Assembly (NCBI GenBank): GCA_014529385.2
Contig: CM043959.1
Location: forward strand, 89,599,529-89,663,528
Length of the DNA stretch: 64,000 nucleotides
Direction of reading: 5' to 3'
Origin: Adiantum capillus-veneris
Taxonomy: Eukaryota; Streptophyta; Polypodiopsida; Polypodiales; Pteridaceae
Numbering within the stretch: the first letter of the stretch is position 1; every line of letters starts with the position of its first letter. The translations under genes were made by a program, and so were the position numbers. The notes below the pieces were generated by a model that was not told the origin of the DNA, did not search any database, and saw only the letters and a program-made list of their open reading frames with translations. This document shows positions 32,907 to 43,940 of this stretch, piece by piece.

Positions 32907-34454
32907 TGACGGGAGCAAAGCAAACCCCGAACCTCGACGGCCTCTAAAACACCGGGGATCGAATGGCGCGCCTCGAGCCTGTCATGGTAAAGCAAACAAG
33001 GGGCACCACCTAGCTTTAGCGGCTAGGACGCAAACAACACACCACCATAACAAAGTTTTCATCCAAGAGAGATGGATGCTTGGGAGTAATGATGAAAAGG
33101 AAAGGGAATGAGATCAAGTGAGAGAGAGAGAGAGAGTGAGGGAGGGGGTATAGCGGCTTAGTACTTAGGCATCACAAAAGGATGGCGAATCTGCACACCC
33201 TTCACACATACACAAGCTCACTCCAAAACCCAAGACTAGGTGGCGATTCCACACACCTCACATGGGAAAAACATTGCAAGAAAACATACTCACAAAACCT
33301 CAAGATTTATTTAGAGAATTAGGCGATGAAATGGGGAGCATAGGGTAGGGGAATGAGAAGGGAGAGAGTGGTAGAGCACATGGCGGATAGGTGGGAGTTG
33401 ATGGCGAAGACTCGCACGAGGATTATGGCCATCATCCTTCATTCAGTTTCCCTTCATCTTCCATAGACAAGGGTGTAGAGGTCATGCTCAAGACAAGCAT
33501 GGTGATTGCAGTGATGGTGATGGTGTGGGTGTGTGTGTGTGTGTGTGCTAGGCACACACAGTGCATAGTGTGTTCTTTGGTGATGTTGTGTGTTTTTGTG
33601 TGATGGTGACCCCTATTTATATAGGGGAGGAGGGGGGAGAAATTCTAGAATTTAGAAATGAAGAAATCATTATCTACATAGGCCATGTGACTGTGGGCCC
33701 CACTTGTCTGGCTGTGTGTATATGTGCCAGAACAGTAGTCTCATGAGAGAGAGACTAAGAGAGAGAGATGGGTTGATGAAAAAAAGTGAGAGGTGACATG
33801 GAGAATAAGGTAATTACAAGAGGGGAGAGAGGGGAGTGTGTTCAGAGGTGAATCTGTGTGCAGATGTGTGTGAACACAAGAAAAATCAGGTAACCACCAG
33901 GTGGGGATGGGTCTGTGGGCACTTTTTTCAGTGAAACTGAGTGTGTGTGAGTGTGGGGGAGGTTATTTAGCTACAAGACAAGAGACATGGCGCCTTTTAG
34001 AGAGAGAGGGGGGTATTTGGGTCATGGGATATGATAGGAGAGAGAAAGAGGGGGTGGGGTATACTATTTTGGAAGATAGGGTAAGTTGCATGTGAGTTGG
34101 TGCATTATTGGTGAGCTATAATGCATTATTGGTGAGAGGTGGGGTAGCTTGAGGGGAGAGAGAAAGGAGAAAGGACAAGGGGAAGAGAGAGGGGGTTGAC
34201 CTTTTGAGTGGAGGAGAGGAAAAGGGACACACGGCGGGGCAACAGTGAAGAAAAAGGAGGCAAGGTGGGGATGGGCTACCCCGCAGGCATGAGGTGGCCT
34301 ATTTTACCTTTCTTATATATTTACATAATTATACTTTATTTTTTTCTTACTTTTTCCAATGCCTTTTATCACTCCCTCCCTAAGAGGCGGTTTTCATGGG
34401 GTGGGGACGAGAGAAGAGGGGTATGGGAGCTTGGCTTGTGAAAAGCCCCCATCA
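32907..34454 (-). repeat. 5' LTR of element F
   Basis: 1548 bp, direct partner of 25198-26781, with few base differences by eye. GAAG follows at 34455. Confidence 0.93.
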
Positions 34455-35250
34455 GAAGCAAGCGTAGAGCGGTGAGTGATACACCATCGCCTTCTTTGAG
34501 ATTACTACTTTAGGATTGTTGTGTGCTTGGAGCCATTTGTGGCTCGCACACGGTGTATCGGCAAGTTCCTTGCATTGACACGTGCGACATATGCGCACAA
34601 GAGAATAGAGGTCTAGCTTTGCCATGTCATGTCAAGGTGGACATGCATACAGAGTGAGACCAAGCCTTGCCATGCCAATGGGGGGTGGCCAAGGGTTGTT
34701 GAGAGTTAACGAGAGAGAGCAAGAATCTCTGTTTATAGGTTGCTGAGCGAGAGGGAGAGCGGGCCACCAAGTAGATGGGTTCGAGTGTGAAAGAGAGCTT
34801 AAGGAGAATTTTTTCAATAAAAAAAGGGTGTTTTAATTGGTGTTTACAAGATGATAAGAGGGTGGAGATCCAGTGAAGGTGTCGATGGTCACGAGGCGAA
34901 GGATCGTTTTGTTGCCAGACCATGATGAGGAGAGAGTGTAGGCCATGCGAGTGAAGGGTGGGAGATAGTTGCCAGGCCAAGCAAGAGGAGGTTGCGAGCC
35001 AGGAGATAGAGATGCCAGCATGAGGATGGTGTTTCTAGTCTCGAGAGAAAAAAAACAAGAGGATGTAGCGAGAAAGGGGCTGGCTTGCAAGTGATAGAGG
35101 GGCGTACTCCTGGAGTATCCAAGAGGGAGAGATTTACTCTCTACTGCAAGGTTGAGTAGGTGAGGGAGAATAGAGAGAGAATTTTTTTTGTTGCAAGGAG
35201 ATGGGGGCCACAATAAGGAAGAGAGTTAATGAGAGGGATCCCTTGTTAGT

Positions 35251-35394
<144 letters not shown>

Positions 35395-36164
35395 CTAGGC
35401 TTGTAGGTAGCACATGTCAAAATGGATAGAGGGTGACCTCTTGTTGCAATCTTAAAAGGGAGAAAATAGACAGAGAAATAACCTCTCTCTGGTTCGAGGG
35501 AAAAAGAGAGAGAAAGAGAGATTAATTTTCTCTACAATTGAGAAGGATATGAGGGGCACCGTTTGTTGCCATGATGATGCCGTTTGTTGCCATGACAAAG
35601 CGAGAGAAGCGGTTTTCTCTTGTAGAGAGAGAGACGAAGAGGGAAAGAGAACCTTTTTTTGCCAAAGCTTTGAGAAGGTTGGAAATAAAGAGAAAAAGAG
35701 TGAGTTGTCAAAGGAATTGCAAGCAAAAGAAAGAGGAGGGAGAGAAAGCCCTTGAAGGCTATTGAGAGCATGAAGTGAGAGAGAAATATTCCATGTATGG
35801 GGAGTGAAAGGCAGAGAAAGAAGGCACTTGCCCGAGTTGCAGATTGAGAGAGAGAGGAGATAAGAGAGAGCCTAGAATATGCCTTGAGTATTGCACTACC
35901 CTATTGGGTGTAAGCCAATTCCATAGACGCACTGCCCTATAGGGTGTAAACCAAAGTGCTTAGCCCATCGACATCTATCATTAAAAATTTCTTGAAGCTT
36001 GAGCCTACGAAGCTGCCTCGACAAGTTTTCTCAAAGATAAAGATCAGTTTTGTTAAGCTTGCTGTAAAAACAATATTTTCAATATTCAAATTGCACGATA
36101 ATCTCTCTCAACGTCTCGTGCTCTTCTCATCTTTCTTTCTCTTTTGAAATAAAGACATATGTTC

Positions 36165-36167
<3 letters not shown>

Positions 36168-36210
<43 letters not shown>

Positions 36211-36220
36211 GTCTCTCTCT
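36168..36220. repeat. (CT)n microsatellite
   Basis: CT dinucleotides with three interruptions. Confidence 0.9.
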
Positions 36221-36446
36221 TTTGTTGAACGAGGAAGTGGTTGTCTTGGTGGATAGTTATTGGTGAGATCTGACATTGAGACTGCATTGCACATTCCTAG
36301 GCAACAGATTCTAGTAGCACACCTTCCAGCCGTAGTTGCTTATTGGTGGGCTGGGGTTGGGGGTTTGAGTATTATCCTTGTTTTCTTGTCTGGGTCTGCT
36401 CCATGGCCCATACATAGAAAAATATCCATCATTCTCCTTGCAAAAT

Positions 36447-37007
36447 TCAAGTGGAAGAAGATAAGGTACCAAGATATAAATCTCCAATACCCTTTACTTG
36501 ACAAGTCGTATCATCAACAAGATAATCAACACATTGAAGTGGTAGTGGATGATAGTTATGGAGCCACTTAGACTGATATGTCATATTTCCTATAGCACCA
36601 GAATCGATAATAAAATGTGATCCATCATTTACATGAAGTATTCTGTTTGGAGCAACTGAACATAGGACGCTACTTGTTTCTGGTACAAAATTGTTTCGAT
36701 GTTCAGTAGAATATGCTCTATTACAATCTGTGTCGAATTGACGCTTATAGCACATATGAGTGGGATGATCAGATTGTCCACAATATTCACAAGAAGAAGA
36801 AGAATCTCTAGATAAACGTGATTGTTTAGTGGTAATATTGTGTTTTTCATCATATTGACGTGCCCAACAATCATCTTTAGTATCAGACATTTTTGTTGTA
36901 GTAAGAACATTGCTTATTAGGAAATTTGAGACAAGAGAAAATATTACCACGACAGCCACCTCTGCAGTTTCCTTGTTGAAATGGATGCCTTCGAGTATAA
37001 AGCATGT
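36447..37007 (-). pseudogene. copia zinc knuckle and protease of element D (part 2)
   Basis: Reading leftward from the X insertion, TRRHPFQQGNCRGG (post-gag basic segment) leads through a frameshift to the knuckle CEYCGQSDHPTHMC. The protease follows: HFIIDSGAIGNMT with the catalytic D-S-G-A intact, then CQVKGIGDLYLG. It ends at about 36447 in a stop, and no pre-integrase or RT follows. The first part of the same gag lies beyond the 24-kb insertion at 61149-61850. Confidence 0.82.
37004..37007. other. target-site duplication of composite element X (left)
   Basis: ATGT just before the LTR start TGAAATGCAGC. The same ATGT follows the far LTR end at 61145-61148. It is short, but the split copia frame of D supports it independently. 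Confidence 0.6.
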
Positions 37008-37720
37008 TGAAATGCAGCTCCGCTTCTATGATGGGAAAAAGAGCAAAGAAATGCAAGCTAAGCTTCTTTGAAGCCTACACATCTATTGAGTAGTGATCAG
37101 GATTGTTAACAAGCCAAGTTTAATGCTAAATGTATGCCAGATGCGGCTTTAAAAGGCCAACAGATGACTTAATGATGCTAAAAAAGAGTATGCTTGAAGT
37201 GATCACAGATGGACGCCTATGATCTAGAACTATAGTGCTTGAAGTGGACTGTCTTTACGGCTCGTCGATTGGAGCTACAATGAAGAAGTTTTGGTAGTTT
37301 TAAGTTTGAGTTGATGCCAATCTATACCAAATTGGGCAACTGCAGTTGAGAGGTTTAAGATGAAGTGAATTCATGGGCCGGAAGTGCTCATTTTGTGGAG
37401 ATTGTCGGTCTTTTCAGATCAGCAATCGGAGATCTGACCGCCAAGTTATTACTAGTTTAAGTTTCCCTAGGGGCCAGTTTTGTGCCAGGTCATCCGGCGC
37501 CTTGGTCGGTGTGCCATCTGGAAATTTTACAGCCTCAACAGGGTTTGTATGTGTTCTATGCAGCTTCAGAACTCTATAAGTATTTATGGCTCGTCAGACA
37601 GAGTTCGGGTTGATGAGATAATACGGATTGAGGCCGGTGTCAGTTGCCTGCACTGCTGAGTTGGATAATTTTTGGCATCCCCTGAGAAGATGATACAAGC
37701 AAACCGAGTGCAAAGCGAAT

Positions 37721-37965
37721 GCCTTCCGGAAAATGCAATCACCTATACGTGCATCTTAAAAGCATGTGGCATTATATGAGATGCTGATATGGGTAGTAAA
37801 ATTCACAAGATGATATTGTTAGTCAAGGACTGTTGGAGGAAGATGTTGTGTTTAGCCATGCTTTGGGCGATGTGCATGCCAAATGTGATGCCTTGTTTTG
37901 TAGAGCAAAGCCTTGGTAGATATTCATGTCAAATGTGGTGCCCTTACAAAGTTGAATGGCCACCC
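37721..37965 (+). pseudogene. PPR-derived fragment within the X 5' LTR
   Basis: The plus strand reads ENAITYTCILKACGII, a stop, DADMGSKIH, a frameshift, then SQGLLEED and later DIHVKCGALTK. This is the classic plant PLS-type PPR sequence (VTYTCILKACG...GKKIHDEIVSQGLLE...VDMYAKCGALTKA). PPR proteins bind organelle RNA, but this piece has stops and frameshifts and cannot act as one. It is homologous in position to 42590-42910 in the 3' LTR, so it is part of the LTR family and not a chance insertion. Confidence 0.78.
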
Positions 37966-38278
37966 AAAGTAAGCTGAATGGACGCCCAATAGGGTTTTAA
38001 TTAAGGGGTAAATGGGAAAATGAAGGGGAATGAAGAGGGCATGGTGAAGAAGGCAGCAAGTAGGCAGCGCTAAAGGATGGAGGAGCTCGAGCTGGCCGCA
38101 AGAGAAGTTGGATGACGCCAAGCAAGGAGGGAAAAATTTCCAGCATGCCAAGGCACTCCCATTTGGAGCCACTACCGCCGCATTTGGCACTCCTCCCCAG
38201 ACTGCCTGCCATGTCATCAAGCACACTTTCCCGTGCCACGTTAGTCACGGTGCCGTGACTGCCGTGGGGGGAAAAAGT

Positions 38279-38298
38279 GGGGGGGGGGGGGGGGGGGG
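38279..38298. repeat. poly-G tract
   Basis: Twenty consecutive G residues within the X 5' LTR. The length is likely uncertain in assembly. Confidence 0.95.
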
Positions 38299-38395
38299 AG
38301 AGAGATATAGAGAGGAGTTATTTTTAGGGCAAGAAAAGAAGATTTGAGGAGGAGGGAAAGAGCCATTGAGAAAGGTTGAGAAGGAAGAGAGAAAT

Positions 38396-38400
<5 letters not shown>

Positions 38401-38432
<32 letters not shown>
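38401..38432. repeat. (CT)n microsatellite in X 5' LTR
   Basis: Sixteen CT units. Confidence 0.95.
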
Positions 38433-38435
<3 letters not shown>

Positions 38436-38747
38436 CATGAAGAAGGGACTGGATATATCTCTCGCTCTCGACCTCAAGGAGGAAGGCTTCCTCTCTCGCT
38501 CACGACATCAAGGACTAACGCTTTCTCTCTTGTTCTCCGATCTAAGGAAAGAAGCGAGGGATCTTTACTCTCGACCTCGGGGAGGAAGACTATATTGTGC
38601 TCTCTCTTCTCAACCATGCTTTCTCTCTCTTCATCTCGACTAAGGAAGCAAGAGGGTGGGGCCTGAGGCTTGCAAGGCACGAGGCAAGAAGAAGGTTGAA
38701 GCACATAAAGGCTTGATAAGAAAGTTGAAGGGGATGAGGAAACTAGG

Positions 38748-38750
<3 letters not shown>

Positions 38751-38800
<50 letters not shown>
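38751..38800. repeat. (CT)n microsatellite in X 5' LTR
   Basis: About 24 CT units with one interruption. Confidence 0.95.
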
Positions 38801-38801
<1 letters not shown>

Positions 38802-39405
38802 ACTAAGCAAGACAAGGAAGCACCAAGGACAATCATAGCAAGAAATTTAGAGGAAAAGAGTGGAGCTTATTGTTGGCAATTGTGGGAGAAGAAATTAAAT
38901 ACAAAGATGGAGAGAGTTTGAATTCTTTCCAACAAGGGGATACAAAGACAGAGGGAGTTTAGAGAGCTTTTTGCAAAGCTCTTATTAGCAATTGAAGAGG
39001 AGAATAACGACAATCGAATGAGTTTTGAGAGCTCTTGACCACAACAAAGGAGAGAGTTTTCTTGAGGGCAATTGATGTAGGAAAAATGACATGGAGGAAA
39101 ATTATCACCGTCATCAACTTAAGATTGATTAATCATCTCATCAAGCCTTGGTGTCATTAACGGCCCGGTTAATCTTGTAAAATGGGAGCTTAAACTCTTA
39201 GTTAGCAGATGATCCAAGTGATGGTGCTATTAACAGTCTGCCTTGGCTAAGGATTAAGTTGAACTTAAAGCTTGACTTGATTAATTGAAGTTTACGATGA
39301 TTGCCATAGCCATTTGCACCTGTTGTTCTTATTCTCTCTCACACCTCTCACAGCTAGAGGCTCGGCGCCTTCCCGGCTCATGTTTCAAACACATATCCCT
39401 CGACA

Positions 39406-39427
39406 TCTTTGGTGAACCCAATGAGAA
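39406..39427 (+). other. primer binding site of X
   Basis: ATCTTTGGTGAACCCAATG follows the LTR end by a few bases. The TGGTGA start fits a tRNA 3' end (CCA). A similar TCTTTGGTGAC occurs near 6150 in X copy 1, supporting this as the family's primer region. Confidence 0.55.
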
Positions 39428-41290
39428 ACGAGCCGGGGTGGGAGGTAAAGATGCTTTAGATGCGGTATACGAGAGAGGCAAGTCTTTGATGGTTATGATT
39501 TCAGAGGGCTACCCAGAGTGCTATGAGTTGGAAACCAAGTTAAGAGAGATACGAGAAGAGTTAATGATCAGATCCTTTGAGCAGTTAGTCAATTTAGATT
39601 TGAAGGATTAGACTCAAGAGGTTACCCAAGCCTACAACGATGACTAGGAATACTTCAAAGAAGCTATTGTACAAGTAAGTTATGAGCATTATGCAAGCTA
39701 TCAAGAACAGAGTCCAAGTCTACCAAACTACGTAGATATTCAAGGACAAGTACAATCAAAATTAGAAGCTGTGATTGATGAGAGTATTGTACAAGATGCT
39801 ATCTTCTTATAGGCTAATGATGAAAATATAGTTAAAGCTGTGTATGAAAAGCTGGGTTTAGCAGATGCCTTGCATGAAGTAGAAGTCTTTGAAGGGTGAG
39901 GCTCTACAACCTCAAGATACACAGGGTGAATTTTGCAAAGAACCTATACATGCAAAACAGGAGGAAAAGAATCAGGGGATCAAAACAACAAAGTGGCTAA
40001 AGCTCAAGAAGAAATTGTGCCGGTGAACGAGTGCAGCCATATTCAAGTAGACATGCATGAAGATTCGGCTACAACTGATACTTTTTCTACTGACTCAGAA
40101 TTAGAGCAAATTGTTTTTGGTACAAATTCTACCATAGAGTTGATTGATGATACATATGTTATAGGTCAAAGCAAGGTAACTGTTCAGAGCAACAGGACCA
40201 TGGATTTGGGTATACTAGATTTACCAAATTTGGATATACTAGATTTTGAGGACTTGGTTAAGCAAGAGTATGTGTTTGAAGATTTGCAAAATATTGATTC
40301 AGAGCGGATGCAAACTCCTTCATTGACAAGTTGTTGTGATGCCAAGCTACCAAAGTGGAAAACCGATCTTGAATGTGATGATGATGATTTAGAGGGGGTA
40401 CATATTCCTTCTTTGACAAGTTTCTGTGACCTAGAGCCACCGATGTGGCAAACTGATCCTGAATTTGATGATGTTGATTTAGAGGGGGTGCATAGTGAAG
40501 TGCAATCTCTTGATGTTGAATATGATTGGTTTCATTGTGCCGATGATACAGACATGGCAGTAGATGAAATTTGCAATGTGTATGCTGAAATTTGTGCTAC
40601 AAAAGTGCAAATATATTTGGATGAGGATAAAAGAATTGAAGAGCAGTTTATAGCAGATGTGTTTAGTATGCATGTCATATGTGAAAATCTTAGTTTACAG
40701 CAGCCTGAGATGTGCAGGATGGAGGAAACTTCTAAAGTAGTGGACCTAGATCTTATGTGCTTATTGGACAAAGTTTTGGAAGGGCTCTCAAATATAGATG
40801 CTAAGGATACGAATCAATCTAGATTCTTGCATGGGAAAGTTTGTTCAGATGCAAATGATGATGACCTTATGTAGTTGTTGGATGATGCTCTACTTGATTT
40901 TGAGCCTCTACAAGATAGAGATTTTCTTTTGATGCAACTTGTGAGCCTAATGAAGAGAGTTTTGTGAGAGATTTGATGTATTCAGATATACATGATTGGG
41001 ATTCTAATACTACGGAGAGTGAAGGTACACTACAAACGATTTTACCTTTGATTGATGATCGACAATTGGATCAGCCAGTTGCACAAGGGATATGGCAGTA
41101 TCTAGTGCTACCTAATGCTATATGCGATCTGATGTTACCCTATGATGTAGGAGATTTTGAGCTAGCTTTTGACCTAGGAGGTGACATATATATGCATGGT
41201 CCGGGGAAATTGACTTATATGTCATATGATCCAGGCGGTTTTCATGAAGATTTGTGGGCTAATTTAGGTTTATTCTCTACTGATTGAAAA
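39421..41290 (+). pseudogene. acidic open frame of X, unknown family
   Basis: One phase from about 39421 to 40874, with stops at 39609, 39645, 39810, 39897 and 39924, then a shifted phase to 41287. The protein is acidic. It contains ELETKLREIREELMIRSFEQ early, a 313-codon clear stretch, and an imperfect tandem module (TPSLTSCCDAKLPKWKTDLE then IPSLTSFCDLEPPMWQTDPE, each closed by DLEGVH). A D-P-G-G motif recurs near its end (SYDPGGFHEDLW, then FPFDPGGY at 41370). I see no gag, protease or RT motif. This is the only coding capacity of X, and I do not recognise it. Confidence 0.6.
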
Positions 41291-41969
41291 TTCTTGTGTT
41301 TTCCCTATGATCCTAGAGGATGGTGAATTTTTTCTAAAGGAATGCTCATAGTGGGGCAAACGATTGGTTTTCCATTTGATCCTGGGGGCTACTGAAGAGC
41401 AAGTTGTAGATGTGAAGAGTACCCGTTATCTGTTGTAGAAGGTTGCATGGTACAAGGCTTTGGTTTCTAGATTATGCCGTGTCAGAAGAGTTTTTGGTTA
41501 TGCGTTCAGTAAGATTACATGGCTAGCTTCTAGTTCACATCTTTGGACAATTGATAAAGTCTCTTCACATGTTTTGACCTGATTCTGCTACCAGAACTTA
41601 AAGTAAAGGAATTGACGGCCATTCCGTGTGCATACATAGTAAGGCATACTTGAGCTTGATAGGGTTCCCTAAAGCGAGCTTGATGGTCAGCCGTGTGCAT
41701 CATTAAAAGGAGCACTTGAGTCTGGCGGGGTTCACTAAACATGTTTTCCATAATTGAATGCTTTAGAGATACGGCATATATGGTTTAAAGATTTTTGATG
41801 GGCAACTACCTAATGATTAAGCTAGAACATTGATTATAGGGTATAAGCCTTATATTATTTTATGTATGTTTACCAATTACGTGAGTCTGATGATGGAAAA
41901 GAGCTTAAGGTACCTATAACATATGCATATTGAAGAGCAGCTGGCACAAACCGGAGGTTGTGTAGGTTC
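41291..41969 (+). other. 3' untranslated region of X
   Basis: Downstream of the acidic frame, ending at the polypurine tract. A degraded duplicate (ATTCCGTGTGCATACATAGTAAGG and a related block, about 41620-41740) repeats once. No gene is supported. Confidence 0.5.
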
Positions 41970-41981
41970 AAAGGGGGTGGA
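41970..41981 (+). other. polypurine tract of X
   Basis: AAAGGGGGTGGA directly before the 3' LTR start TGTCATGCAGC. Confidence 0.8.
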
Positions 41982-43170
41982 TGTCATGCAGCTCCGCTCC
42001 CATGCTAAGAAAGATACCAGGAAGATACACATTGAGCTTATTTGAAGGTTACCTGATTAATGATCAGTGTTCAGGGCTTTCTAACAAGCTAGTTTTATGA
42101 CTAATGTAGGGCTAACAGATGCCTTAATGATGCCGAAAAGGAGTATTCTTAAAGTTAGCATAGATGGGAGTCTATGATCTAGAATTGTAGTGCCTAAAGT
42201 GCTCTACCGGCCTGTCTTTACAACTCGTCAATTGGAGCTATGGTGAAGAACTTATGGAAGTTTGAAATTTAAGTTGATGCAGATCTTGCAACTGAGAGGT
42301 TTGATATGATGTGAATGCATGGGCTTGAAGTGCTCATTTTGTGGAGCACGTTGATCTTTTTAGATCGGCAATCAGAGTTCTGGTCGCCAAGATATTGGCA
42401 GTTTAAGTTTTATCGAGGGCCAATTCCGTACCAGTTTGGTTGCTTTGGTGAGTGTGCCAACTGGGAGTTTTTGGATTTTGACCAAGTTTTGGAATGCGGT
42501 AGAATAAGTGCTTGAGGAGAATCTTGTGTAGAATGTCACCTCTTGCAGTACATTGATGGTGGGGAATGTCGGGAAGGGAAGTCGCATTTGGCAGTGCCTT
42601 AGTTGATACGTATGTCAAATGTAGTACCCTTACGGAAGCACATAAAGTTATTGATGATCTTGCCATAGAATCTATTAACCGGATGTGAAGGGAAGGCCTT
42701 TTGTCAAGTGTAATCACTTATACTTGAATCTTGAGGGCATGTGGAACTATCCAAGACATTGATATGGGCAACAAAATTCACGATGATATTATCAGTCAAG
42801 GATTCTTGAAGATGAAAACTGTACGAGGCAATTCCTTGGTTGATATGCATGTTAAATGCGGTGCCTTTACGAAATCATGTTAAGTTCTTAAAGAGCTTTG
42901 TGTTCCAAATGCCGTGCAAGTCAATTATTTGATCAATGTAGATGCCAAATGAGTGAATACGTGCCAAATGCCGTGCAAGGCGGTGCCTTGATCAATGTGT
43001 ATGCTAAAAGTGGTGTCCATTGGATGATGGCTGCCCAAAGGAAGCGGTTGCCCACTATGTTAATGGCCGCCTAAGAGGAGCTAGCGGCCCAAAATCACTT
43101 GGAGGTTGGCCGTTCATTGAGGAAAAGAAAAGCATAATGGGTGTAAATGGGAAGAAAACTAGTTTTCCTT
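41982..43170 (+). repeat. 3' LTR of X, first part
   Basis: Aligns with 37008 to about 38030 of the 5' LTR, though diverged, and with 3867-4950 of X copy 1 (shared TGATCAGGGCTT, GCTAACAGATGCCTTAATGATG and AGAAAAGCAT). Homology fades near 43170. The corresponding LTR end is found at 60591-61144. Confidence 0.7.
42590..42910 (+). pseudogene. PPR-derived fragment within the X 3' LTR
   Basis: The plus-strand translation runs ALVDTYVKCSTLTEAHKVID, then VITYT, stop, ILRACGTIQDIDMGNKIHDD, IISQGFLK, SLVDMHVKCGAF, stop, VLKEL. Almost two PPR-PLS repeats are recognisable in a single phase with a few stops, better preserved than in the other X LTRs. It is on the opposite strand to the PPR array at 43.9-50.9 kb. 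Confidence 0.8.
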
Positions 43171-43940
43171 GATTGCTTCGCTGTGTATATGGTAAGAAGT
43201 AAAAAAGTGATAGTGTTGTGGATTTTACCGAATGGCATAGCTCGTGATGATGACTCCATAACATATCTCCTCAAAGCTTTTGCCAAAAGCTCTATGACCT
43301 CACAACACAAATGAGATTTTGCATGAAAAGATGTATGAACGTAAACAGTTCCACATTATAATAAAAACGAAATGAGATGCATTTTGTGCATTTCCAATGC
43401 TTGTACCCATTAAAAAAAGAAAAAAACCATACATATGTATGGTGTGGAGTTGGCATCGTTCTCCACATTTATAATAATACCGTAGAGAACGTGCCCTTCC
43501 CCCGCCACTTTTATCCCCTTCAGTGTTGAAGGGGGACTTATGCTTCTTCTCCAGTGTTGGAGGGACTTTTTTATTGTAGAAAAACTACCGCCGTGTTTTA
43601 TGAAGACATTACCGATGTTTTATGAAGACATGTATCATTCCACCTTGCCTTGCCGTGGCGTATTGTCTATGTGTTCCTTTGTTGGTAATCACAAAAATTC
43701 TTCAGCCTTTGTCACCTTCATCTACAATCTTTTGAATAAAAATGATGTAAATTTATTGCTTTAATGTGTACATGATTTAATCTAAGTACTTTTGAGATCA
43801 CATAAAGGAGATGAAAATATGGAATATAAGTGTACCTTTGGTATTGGTTGTGTCGATCAATGCACAATCTTGGATGGAGTCACTTCTAGACCTTCCTTAC
43901 ATTGTTTTGCCACCTTCCCACCAGTATACCGCATTTGAGT
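43171..43940. other. unassigned spacer between X LTR and PPR array
   Basis: AT-rich, no supported gene. It contains a perfect 18-base palindrome, ACCATACATATGTATGGT (43426-43443), and a short repeated block (CAGTGTTGAAGGGGGAC and CAGTGTTGGAGGGAC, about 43520-43555). The junction of the X LTR with foreign DNA lies at its left side. Confidence 0.5.

Larger units (their letters stand above)
25198..34454 (-). mobile_element. Ty3/gypsy Tat-type retrotransposon F, nearly complete
   Basis: Two LTRs (32907-34454 is 5', 25198-26781 is 3' in element orientation), primer site 32885-32904, leader, gag, zinc knuckle, protease, RT, RNase H, second RNase H, integrase and polypurine tract 26782-26797. The second, archaeal-type RNase H after the ordinary one is the hallmark of the Tat lineage. 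The LTRs are closely similar apart from a GA-run length difference. Pol is one phase with only a few stops, so F is the youngest-looking autonomous-type element here, although not functional as read. Confidence 0.93.
37008..39405 (+). repeat. 5' LTR of X (2.4 kb)
   Basis: Ends TGAAATGCAGC...CTCGACA. It contains in order a conserved 5' part, a PPR-derived stretch (37721-37965), a poly-G run (38279-38298), CT microsatellites (38401-38432 and 38751-38800), and a well conserved 3' part (38840-39405). The 3' part is shared with 6700-7094 and 60591-61144, for example GATGATCCAAGTGA and GTTAACAGTC...CCTTGGCTAAG. Confidence 0.8.
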
